The notes under the pieces were generated by a model that was given only the letters and a program-made list of their open reading frames with translations, was not told the origin of the DNA and searched no databases. From Osedax fenrisi (lineage: Eukaryota > Annelida > Polychaeta > Sabellida > Siboglinidae): a stretch of DNA of 64,000 nt. Numbering within the stretch: the stretch's first letter is position 1; every line of letters begins with the position of its first letter. Positions 36,346-49,582 of this stretch are shown here, in pieces. Position numbers and translations under genes: made by a program. The DNA lies in the NCBI GenBank assembly GCA_964019155.1, contig OZ025239.1, forward strand, positions 114,404,020-114,468,019. Reading direction: 5' to 3'.

Positions 36346-39094
36346 TGTGTGTGTGTGTGTGCGTGTATGTGTGTGTGTGCGTGTATGTGTGTGTGTGTAT
36401 GTGTGAGTGTGTGTGTGTGTGTGGGTATGTGTGTATGTGTGTGTGTGTGTGTGTGTGCGTGTATGTGTGTGTGTGCGTGTATGTGTGTGTGTGTATGTGT
36501 GAGTGTGTGTGTGTGTGTGTGGGTGTGTGTGTGTGTCGCTACTTCCTGTTTAATGATTGACGAGAGTAATGCGCGGAGATAGGTTACCGTACAAACGTCG
36601 ACGCATACGTTATCGACTTCAATAAAAACTCTCAGCTACCCTAGGAGAGTGCCCTTAAGGGGTGTTCACGCGAGCAATTTATTCCTGCAATCGGCTGAAG
36701 GAATTGCGCAACCAGAACATTATGTATTTCGTCTGCGTCCATTACTCGTCCGTACTCGTGCTTGTGTTTTCCTCAGTAACTGCGTAGCTATTATAATCAG
36801 AACATTTAGCAATGGACGCAATAATGGACATAGTTTTACGGTTTCGCAATTCTTGTAGCTGATTGCAGGAATAGATTAATCGTGTGAACACCCCTTCAGA
36901 TTAGATGTAAAATGAAAATGATGCATTTGTTATCTTTAAAACGATGATTGCTTTTGTGTATAGAATAGTAATAGAACTCATAAAAGAATCAATTTAAAAC
37001 ACCATTATAACTATAAATTATATGTATAATACATATTTTAATAAAATTTGAAAGAATTGTTGGTATATATATTTTTATATTTTGTTGTATATATTTCATA
37101 TTATTATGTTAATGTCTATTATGATTCTTATTGTAATGTCTATACATGTACTACTATACAATATATTGTACATGTTTTTATACGTGTATTTCAGGAAATT
37201 ATTTAATTGTTCAATAAAATATGAACATTTAAAATTAGAACATTAAAATGAATATTTAAATTATTATTTAAAATGAATATTACTAGATTAATTTAAAATA
37301 AATATTTTTTTCCAATGCATTCACGTACATATATATATAAATTATATTGTAATAATGAATACTTGTATTTAAATGTATTAATATATCAACTTTCATATAA
37401 CGTTTGTACGTTTTATTGTATAACATTAATTTATAATTATTTTGAAAATAAATGTACATATTTTTTCCATGATTGTTTGTTTTTAAAATTAATGTTTATA
37501 ACTTGTAGCAAAAATTCATAAGATATCAAATAAAAACACATATTTTATTATTATAATTATTATTTATAAACATATTTTTTGATAAAATAAGATTATTATT
37601 TGAAAGCTAATCCTTTTTTATATATTTTACATGTAACACTTAAGATTTTACAAGTATAAATATAAGCTATATTATAAGCTATATTATCATAACATAATGT
37701 AAACCTATATTATTACAAAATATATATATTAATAATTTATTTATATTTATTCGTTATAATTTGTAAATTTTACGAAAATAATACTCCAGTCATATAAGTA
37801 AAAGTAGTGAAATATATTGAATTATAATAAGTGAAAAATAAGCATATTTAGAGTTTTTAAATTAGTAAAGATTATTTGTATTAAATTTTAAACTTTAATA
37901 TATATTTTATTTATATAAAATTTATATGTAAACAGGGTAATTTAAATCTATGTATAATATAGACATATTTGTAAGAAATTTATATTTATTATATACCTAT
38001 TATAGAATACTATATAGTCTATATGTATTTATATATATGTATATATATATATATATATATACAATGTAACCTATATATATAAGTAATATAAAATAGATTA
38101 CAATTTTTAATATTCTATTTTAATAAATTATTAAAAAATAAATAAATAATTAATTATAAATAAATAATTGTTTATAAACTAATAAATTTCTATAATTTTT
38201 ATATATTATAACATGATATCTACAATTCATTTCAATTAATTAATAATTTATTAATTAAAATAACAAAATTAAATGTATTAATTAAATGTATTAAATTAAA
38301 ATTAAATATATTGTATAAACGTATATTAAACGTATGTTATTGATAAAAAATGTATTATAATTGTATATTGAAAGTCAGATATAAAATAAAATGATAATTA
38401 TAAAATAATAAAATGACATGTTAAACTCTAGAATTATTAAAATTCACAAACATTCGATAATGTAATCCTGAGATACAAGTAACAGGTGTGATGTAACATT
38501 GTCACAGAGTTAGGATAGGGGAGATTAGTATGCTTCTAAGCTAGTACACATTATGCTAATATAGGCAATCTATAATGTTATATAATTAGTGTATACTTGT
38601 GCGTGTGTGTGTGTGTGTATATGTATGTATGTGTGTGTATGTGTGTGTGTGTATGTGTGTATGTGTGAATATTGAAAAGTGTAGCCACCATTATTTAGCA
38701 GCTATATAATACAAGACTAAACCAATGAAATCATAGTATACAACACTCTAGTAGAGTGGGGCCCTAGTAGGGTTGGGTCCTAGTAAGGTGGGATCCATGT
38801 AGGGTAGGGCCCTAGTAGGGGCAAGTGTCCCTACCCCCGCTTTATGTTATGTTCAAGGTCACACAGAAACACAACTAATTACATAACTACACAGATCGCA
38901 TAATACCATAGATACATTAGATTACAGCATAGCCTATAGGTCATCGAGATTACGTTATTATTATTATTATTAATATTGTTTACTATACATACGTGTATAT
39001 ATGTGTATATAAATGTATGCTCGTTATATAATTACGATCATCAATGTATAAGATAATTAGTCTACGAAATCATTAAAACATTACATGTGTGGGT

Positions 39095-39127
<33 letters not shown>

Positions 39128-42100
39128 CATACATAGATATATATATATATATATGTATGTTTTTGTGCATGTTAGTATACTATCTGTGTGTGTGTGTATC
39201 AGGGTTGGATTAAAATCGGATTTTTAAAAAAAAATCAAAAAAATCGGATTTTTTTTGAAAAAATAATTTTTTTTTTAAACTATTTTTTGAATGTTATAAA
39301 GGATATATATATATATTGTCCTTTATAAATATATATAATTAAATAAATAACAATTTTTTTATGTAGAATCATTTATTAGTTATAATATTTATACAAGAAC
39401 ACCAATTCCTTGCATTGTTTTCCCGCATATTTTACAAGTGGCTTTACTACCATTGTTGGCTAAAGACCGATTATAATTTATCCATATAAATCCTGTTTTC
39501 GTCCAGACATTTTAAAAAATATAATAGGTGTTTACTCAATGATTATGTTTTAATAAATGAACTAACTATTTTAAAAATTAATATATTTCGTTCTTTGATG
39601 TTTAATTGAATTATAATCAGTTCTAACATTACATAAAATCTCATTACTAATAAACATATAGCTTTTTCATATTCTATTGAATTAATTTTTTATAAATTTT
39701 ATATTTATTTTTGAGTGAAAAATATGTATAAATTGTTTTGAAGTGTATTGAATTGTATATAATTTATACAATATAATAATTGAATGATATTTGAAGTTGA
39801 ATTGAAATGAATTTTTAATTCAATATCAAAGAAAACAATTTATACATTTTCTTCACTCAAAAATATATAAAAATGTAATTCAATATAATATGAAAAAATT
39901 ATATATGATGATGACATTTTATGTAATTTTACATAATTACTTAATTACAAGTTATAATTTCTAAACCCTTTGAAATACATGCAATATTACTATATTAATT
40001 TATATATTATATTTAGATATTTTATTACTATTTATTAAATTTTGATTTAAATCATGATTTTTATTGAGTGATTTAAATCGATTTAAATTGTGATATAAAT
40101 CATGATATAAATCATGATTTACTATTTATTAAACTTTGATTTAAATCATGATTTTTATTGAGTGATTTAAATCGATTTAAATATTGATATAAATCATGAT
40201 TTAAATCACTTGATTTAAATCGGGCCAACCCTGGTGTGTATGATACAAGTGACTACAACATTAACTTACAACATGCTATGATGTATTGGTAACAGAGATA
40301 TTAGTATATACATAGGTGGTGTACTTGTGAGAACATCGTAGACATTATGTATACATATAAGTATACTTAATACGGCCGATTAATACGGTGCTTTATTCGG
40401 ATATTTATGGTTGCTTTTAAACTGGAATCAACGCTTGTAAACTATATGTACCGTTGATATAGAATTTAATTGAAATGTTTATTAAACACCAATATAGCGT
40501 TTGCCTTCTCTGGTGTATAACAATAACGACAAATAATAAAAACAATCGAATATAAAATACAAAATAACAACAATTTAAATTAACTTAGATATAAAGATTA
40601 AATAAAGCGTATACACAAATAAATTAAGAAGTGTTTTATAAACTATATGTAAATAATTTGTTAGTTTCTTTCTAAAACAATATAAGGATTGGAACAATAT
40701 AAGCAATGGAGATATGACATCGATGATGCTACTTATAACAATTACTATGTATCGCATTGCCCGCGGCGTACTATTTCATATGTATCGTAAGGACGGGACA
40801 TACTGAAATGTGTATAATTACTATAGATAAATTACTATACTGGATATAAATAGATTTTACGTAATTTAAACATAATAAATTACATAATCGTAATATTACC
40901 GCGCGTATAATGAAATATAACAATTGAAATACGACGAATAGTACGATTGATAGAAGCGAATAGATTATAAATACATAGGTTAAACGTGCTAATCTATGTA
41001 TGAGTGATGTTACCTATAACACTGAATATTAATCACACTATTATACTTAGAATTAAGCCCCTCCCCCCACTCCCACCCTTAAATCACGCTTATTACAATA
41101 CTTCATATCTATTTAGCCATACGAATATCACATATTCATACTAATACATTTCTGAATGATATGTGTGCACAAGACCTGTCAGGACCAGTCAAATAGGACT
41201 ATAATATTTAGAAGTGATCTTATATAATTGTGTATAAAAATGATCGGCTCCCGTTAAATCCACGGATGCCTTAACATGAGAGCGACTTCGAAGGGGCATT
41301 AGAGCCATTTGGTTAAACGTAAAAAATACTTCATCTAAGTTCCTGGATGGGATGAAAGTACTCCACCAAAATAACAATAACAATAAATATTGGGAATTAT
41401 TAAGTATATTGAGTACGGTCAACATTGAAAACTACAAATAAATCATATAAGTTATTTAATTGAGATATTCAATTTGCATTTTCGACACATATTCTCAAAC
41501 TTATTAAAAGATGGAAAATTAAATTATTGGTTAACATTAATAAATATTAATAAATATTAAATGATAATGATGATATTAATAAATGATATTTTAAATGATA
41601 CAAAATATTTTACGATAGTTACAGTGATTCAAAATGTAAAAATATATCATTATATTCATAAGTAGGTCACGTATTGTTGATCAGTTATGTACACAGCACG
41701 TTGATACATGCATGATATGCTATTTCATCTGCAATATGATATCATTACGAGATTAGGTTCACAGCTCGTAAATATCTCGTTATCTTTGTAGAGTATTATC
41801 TTATTATCTTTGTTCTATAGATTATTACCGATATACGCATTAATTATAAATGATGAATAATATCATGTAGTTATATAAGTTGAATTATTCATACCAAGAA
41901 TATAATATATAAACAATGACGCAATATGAACAATGATATGGTACACTAGAGGGGGTGGGAGGAGAGAGGGGAGGGGAGGGCAGAGGGAAGGGGGGAAAGG
42001 GAGGAGAGGGAAGGGAGGAGAGTTAACCTGTAGATATTGCGCTAAGGTTGGAATCTTTAGTTCTGCATACGCTAGTTTTGTTTCTTCAGACAGACCGGAA

Positions 42101-42218
42101 ACTGTCCCATAGAGGTCATCCTAGAGGTCATATTAGTAGTTATTAGCATACGTGTATATAATAAGATATATAGGTATACATGTATATATAATAAGGTATA
42201 TAGGTATGTGTATATATA

Positions 42219-42260
<42 letters not shown>

Positions 42261-42649
42261 AAATAAGGCTAGATAAGATTAACACATCTATACACTTACA
42301 TACACACCTACGCACACACACCTACACACACCTATACACACACACTTATAGTCTGACCTCTAGGAAACGTGTGCCGGCGCTGAGATCTTGAAGGTCGGAG
42401 ATATTGAACGAGGCGGCGAGGTCGAGCGCTCTACGAGGGAAGCGAAGCCGGACGTCGGTAGTGCGAGGCAAGGTCGCATCGTGAAGGACAAACGGAACGC
42501 CGTCGTAACTGATGGACACGTCGCTTTCGAGCACCGTCACCTCGTCGATTTCGCCGGCCAATCGGAATGCTTCTAGAGTATTCTCGGGCGCTAACTGCGG
42601 TGTGAAGGATTGATGTTTAGTAAGCAAATATGTATACACAATATAAAGA

Positions 42650-42680
<31 letters not shown>

Positions 42681-45600
42681 TGTATACGAGAGTATAAAAT
42701 TAAAACATTCGCAAACGTATGTTATCATGAATACATATATCATATACATCTTATTATATATACAGTGTTGTGCGATATGAATGGGACTGATGAGTCATAT
42801 TGAATGTTACTACAGATATCCTTTTCTAAGCCTGGTCACCTGATTATAATAGTGTGTGTATAACATCGCGACCCCTTCCCCCACTCCGCCCTCTTCATCT
42901 CTGTCTATTAACCCCGTATAATATATCGCCATATCCTACTCCCCCTCTAACCCTCCTCCTTCCTCACTTCCCTCTTCCTCCCTATCCCCCTACCCCTATT
43001 CATTTCCGTCTACATGCAGCTTATTATATGATAGGGTCGCGGTACAAAGGCACCACCCCTCCACCCCCGCACCCCTACTAACGGCAGATGCCCCCTTGTG
43101 CGCCACGTAGACAGGTTGTGGGGGCAGGCGGTCGGTGATGCACGGAGAGTCGAGGAACAGCGGCCACACGTACAACGATAGTAGAATCACGCAGTACAGC
43201 GTTAGGCACCCGTAATGGTATACTACGAACGTGTGGGGGGTGGGTGTTAATGGGGCTAGGGGTTAACAGGGGGTAGGGGTTATTGGGGCAAGGGGTTAAC
43301 AGGAGGTGGGGGTTAATGGGGCTAGGGGTTAACAGGGGGTAAAGGTTATTGAGGCTAGGGGGGCATGGGGTAGTGGTTAATGGGGGCAGGGGAATGGCTG
43401 AGGGGTTAACGTGGGTCATGGGGCTAAAGGGTTAGCGGATGATTTAACGATATCATTTCTATAGCAGTACATTTGTTCAGGTGGACACTCAGTAGATACA
43501 ACTGCAGCAAGTGAATTGCGAGTGAATGCACTAGATGTTTATTTATAGTGCGCGAGTTGTTTATGCTACTTTAGGTAGGCAGTGATGCGTTCAATCTAAA
43601 TATAGCGTATACGAGTTGATGCGCTGCTGGTGTGGTGGTGGTGACTGTGTTATTTATAGTTAAATCGCCAGGCAGCTTGCCCTAAGTTATAGTAATTATT
43701 ATTATTATAATTATTATTTATAATCAGATTTATTCGCAATAAAACAGATCGCAAAATAGATGTATTCTCATGCGATGTAATGTAATGATATTCGGTATAC
43801 CATATTGACTGACAGCAAGGTTAAAGTAGCAGTGAGTTTTTGTAAGTCACCCTACATATTATATAAACAAACATTATATAATGGTTATATACATATTAAT
43901 CGTACAGAGTGGATAGAGTTCTAAGTATATCATCATAAATAGGTTTCTGGCCTTATTTTATACACAATAACACAAACAAAGCATGATATCGGGGTAAACA
44001 ATCCTTATTTGAGGACATATGAGGAGGACATGTACCGATGGAGGACATGTACTGATGGAGGACATGTACTGATAGAGGACATGTACTGATAGAGGACATA
44101 TACCGATGCAGGACATGTACTGATGGAGGACATGTACTGATAGAGGACATATACCGATGCAGGACATGTACTGATAGAGGACATATACCGATGCAGGACA
44201 TGTACTGATGGAGGACATGTACTGATAGAGGACATATACCGATGCAGGACATGTACTGATAGAGGACATATACCGATGCAGGAAATGTACTGATAGAGGA
44301 CATGTACCGATGGAGGACATGTACTGATGTAGGATATGTACTGATAGAGGACATATACCGATGGAGGACATGTACTGATGGAGGACATTTATTTATGAAG
44401 GACATGTACTGATGGTGGAAATAATGACGAAACCTTTTTTGTGAAGTTGAAAGAGTTCTTTGAACACGAACCAACTCAATAGAGTGAATAGAAATACAAT
44501 GCATATATGTAAAATAGGGGCTGTTATCTGTGAGGGTAGGGGTGAAATTATGTAATAGTATGCAATGAGGTATATATAATTAACATAAGAATACAACATA
44601 TATAGATTTCTATTTAATATAGAAATATCATAATGGGTATGAAAAGTTTTATAATATTCATATATTATAATTATATTTATTATTATCAGATTTTTTAGGT
44701 TTGCACCAGGGTTTTTGTAGAAGCTAAAGCTTATATAAATATATTTTATATAAATATTTATATAATATTTCGTTGTTAGTTTTAAGTGCAAAGTTTGCAC
44801 TGCAAACTAAACGCAATATCATTACGAATAAACTAAAGGTATTGGGTATCGGGGTAAGGGTAGGGGTGTAAGGGGGGTTAACCATTAGCGATTCGCTGGT
44901 GAGGATGAAGCCATCGGACCACTGATTGTGAATCACACCGACCATGAGAATACAGAACGCTAAAATGAAACACAACACCACACGGTGGACGTAGTGGATC
45001 CAAATCTGGTGGCCCCATAGGGTGTGAAGTAGGGCTATCATCTGTATGGGGGGGGTGAGGGGGTGATAGAGGGTGGCTCCATAGGGTGTGAAGTAGGGCT
45101 ATCATTTGTGGGGGGGTGAGGGGGTGAGGGTGGGTGAGGGTGAGGGGGGTGGCCTCATAGGGTGTGAAGTAATGCTATCATCTGTGGAGGGTGGCTCTAT
45201 AGGGTGTTAAGTAGGGCTATAATATGTAGGGGGGATTGAGGGGGGTGGCGGTGAATAAGTAGGAGAGGGAATGAAGGTGAGAGAGAGGGTTACCCTATAT
45301 GGTATGGAGCAGAGCTATTATCTGTGTGGGGGGTGGGGTTTGTGGGAGGGTTGAGTACGGATGAGTAGGACAGACAGGGAGAGAGGTAGACAGGGAGGGA
45401 AGGGGGCATACAGGGAGACAAGGGGGGATAAAGGAAGGGAGGGGAAGATACTAACGATTAATAAAAAGAGATAAGAGAAGGTACAGCCCGCTAGTATCAT
45501 GGTGATGAGGTGGTAGTCTAGTATGATGCCTGTCTCACTGTACATGAACCTGTACAACAGGTAGTCAGTATGTCAGGTTAAGCTGTAGGTTAAGCTGTAG

Positions 45601-46989
45601 GTTAAGCTGTAGGTTAAGCTGTAGGGTTATAGCATGTACACGGGGAAGTGCGTATGTGTAGGTGAATGATTGTTATGTTAAATAATGTATTGATATAAAT
45701 CCTAATATTTGCTGCAATATGGATATAACAGATATACAGCTGCAGCATTACATATGTACGTATGATATATACAATATATATATATATATATCCGTATATA
45801 TATATATATATATTGAATTATAATATAATCATATCCGTATTTACTACATAGTAACTATTATTTTATTATAATTTTATTATAAAAGTACATGTAATAATAT
45901 GAGTAGATTTTAAGAAACTATTTATTAAGTAGTTGTTACTAGTGAATATAAGTAGTTTTTGAAGTAGTTACTAGTAGTATAATATAACTTATACATATTA
46001 ATATGTCATTAATAAATGATAAATCAAATTATAAATGATAAAATGTAATCAATGTTATAATATTGATTAAAAATTGTAAATTAAATTGTAGATTATTTTA
46101 CCACTTCCATAGATATATGTTTTTTTTAACCCTTCATTTTTTTTAATTTATATTTATAATATGATTATTTACAGATAATGTATATTTGTTATGTTAGTCC
46201 TATATTTATCATACTCAAAATATTGTTATTTCAGAAAAAATTTAAATGAATTTCAATATTATTTATAATTATTATTTTTCAAATTATTTAAATTATTTAA
46301 ATTTGAATACTATGAAATATTAAAAATCTTCATAGAAAGAAAAAAGAGATCCAAGTAGATAAAACTGTACAAAGTTTGAACAAATAATGTTCATATCTTG
46401 TTCTCGAGTTAAAATGAGTCCTATAATATAATGCGCTAACCTACAATCGTTGCATTAGATATGTTTACATACGGGCGACCACAATAGAAACATGTCAATA
46501 TTATTGTGGGGAAACCACTTAGAGGAAGAACCACACAGCTTACTTTTAATATGAACAATACGACAACAGAGAAAACAAACAGTGTGACTAATACATTGTG
46601 ACTAATATACTGTGACTAATACAGTGTGACTAATACAGTGTGACTAATACATTATGACTAATACAGTGTGACTAATACATTATTATTAAATGCTTGAAAG
46701 GTAAAGAATACACGCTATCCTGCCTATGTAGCCTAGCCTAGCTTAGCAGCTTAGTACATCTGCACCTAGCCTAGTGGAAGAGAGACAGGTACATCTGCAC
46801 CTAGCTTAGTGGAAGAGAGACGGGTACATCTGCACCTAGCCTAGCCTAGTACATCGCACCACGTCACCCTGCCCAGTACGTCAGCACCTAGCCTAGTGTG
46901 ATAAACTAGTGTATCAGCGCCTGTAACCTCATGCTAAGTAGTACGCACTAATCTATACGAGGTGCGCGCGCGTATGTGTGTGTGAGGGT

Positions 46990-47029
<40 letters not shown>

Positions 47030-48228
47030 CCTACACAGACTACGGTGCTGCCACCTACAGTGCTGGGGACACATTGTTGTCGGCTAATAGATAAACGTCT
47101 TATCCTCTAACGAGGTTATGCAAATGAATTTAGCTAATGAATAGAGTATACAAACGTTCATGTGAGTGTGAGAGTGTGTTTGTGAGTGTGAGAGTGAGTG
47201 TGTGTGTGTTTGTGAGAGTGAGTGTGTGAGAGTGTTTGCGCATGTGTGAGAGTGTGTGAGAGAGTTAGTGTGTGAGAGTTAGTGTGTGTGTGTGAGTTTG
47301 TGTATGAGAGTGAGTGTGTGTGTGTGTGAGTGTGTGTGAGAGTGAGAGAGTGTGTTAGTGTGTGTATACACATAGATTATTATAAACTAATGATCGTATT
47401 TTTCATAACAAGTAATTTTCATTATTTAAGTTATACACATATTAATAATTAAGAAATTAAGAAGTGATATTAGTAGTAATGTAAATTTAAAAATTTGTAA
47501 AATCTACACGAAGAATGAAGAAATATTTACTGTAACTAAAATTTACAAATTAATATTAATATATATTCATACGACATTACGGGTTAAAAATAATAAATCC
47601 TTTTAAACTTACGACTTATTTCGTTAACAATTGAATTTAAATGGAAGATTACAAGATTAAATATAAATAAGTGTTTCTATATAATGTAATACTTGTACGT
47701 CAGCTAAAACACATATATTCTGTTTGGAAACAAGAATAATAGTTCTATAGCCCTACAGTTTTCCATTCAATGACAATAAGGAAAAGATGACTAAGGTGAT
47801 AATTTGAAGATGTTATGGTGAAAAAATGAAAATATGAAAACGAATTGTAATTTAATACTCAATAAATATGTTCAATTTACTATGTCAGAGACGTGTGTCA
47901 GACATGAGGTAATACATTCAGTACTATAGTTCTTATGGTAAGCCTATTATCTTAGATGAGGTAGGCTTTGCCTAGATGAAGTGATGCGCTATTCTCGCTA
48001 CCAGTGAGTGCTAGTGAATGTGTTAGGACATCTTTAACTCACACATGTTTTAAATAAACACGGACAAATGGTTGAAAAATAATGTATAACGATATAGTGA
48101 ATATTTGAAGTAAAACTATTCTTTATTAACATATTATTTATATAATTATATGATCAATAATGTATTGATGTGCAAATGTTATATACCAAATACATTATAA
48201 TATATATATCTATATATATATATATATA

Positions 48229-48283
<55 letters not shown>

Positions 48284-49403
48284 GTATATATGGTATGAGT
48301 AAAATTATATGATTTAGACAAAATAAACCAATATAATGTTTGACATATAGTGTAATTTATTGTGTTATTGGTGATATAAACGGCTCGCTTTATAATCTCT
48401 ATTTCACATAGAAACATCACGCGTATAGATCATGTTAAAGCGAATATTTCCACGATTAAAAATAAATGATAATAAAATATGAAAAAGTAATATTTTAATC
48501 TCCTAAACCTCGAATGATTGTAAGAGTAATCTACTTTACGATAACAATTAATCACTCATTATATCGTGAAATGTGCATATTTACTAGTACTAGACGATGT
48601 CGAACGGAGAACGAGGTCATCTAGAGGTCATCTCACCTTCTTCGAGGTTCGAAAATCAATACGAAACGTTATAAAAGTCGGCTATTACTAAGGCACCGGT
48701 CTACGGGGGGGGGGGGCGGGGGCGACTGAGTTTATCTCGTTATTAAAGAGAGGGCATTGTTATCGCTATCGTACTTGTGTGATGTTGATCGAGTGGTGTT
48801 TAATCGTGCTTAGGCGGTGACGCTAAACAGTGTGATATCCCAGTCGGATTACGTTAATTATTTATAGAGGAAATATGAAATATACGCCGACGTAAAAACA
48901 ACAACAACAACAATATATATATGTGTGTATATATTTACGTATATTTATCGCTACACGATGGAGAGTAGTTATATAATATCGCGTTCCTCGATATCATTCG
49001 TTGTCTATCGATAATAACGAATCTCTATACATAAGTATAGCGTATCTATTTATAGATCCGCCTGCCAACCTGTTGATCAGGTTAGAGCTATTAATAGACA
49101 CCAGCCAGAAATAGAACCAATAGAAGCAGAACACGGTCACAGATATCAGAGAGATCGCCCAGAAGATGTCGCACTGTAAGAGATGTGGGTATGTTGTGTA
49201 TGTGTGCGCGTGCGTGGGTGTGTATGTGTATTACGCGCTATTGTAGATATGGAATAGGCTGGGATAATATACTAGAATCAATATATATATGTATATATAT
49301 ATAAGAAATGTATTAGACATATTCGAAATATTGTAACAACATTATATTTATGTTAGTGTACATTTTTTTTTACATTTAATCAATTTTTAATCAATCTGTA
49401 AAA

Positions 49404-49458
<55 letters not shown>

Positions 49459-49543
49459 TATATTAATTTGTATTGGATATTTTAGTATATTATTTATATT
49501 TCAAAATATATTATATTTACAATTAAACTTAATTTAATTATCG

Positions 49544-49582
<39 letters not shown>

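Noticed and set aside
42388..42576. Plus-strand open frame of 62 codons
   Set aside because: It is the antisense shadow of GDE exon 7.
43953..44504. Minus open frames with repeated MSSISTCPPSVHVLHRYMS-like units
   Set aside because: All three frames are open because of the 17-bp repeat. The real coding part is only 44527-44434, in one frame.
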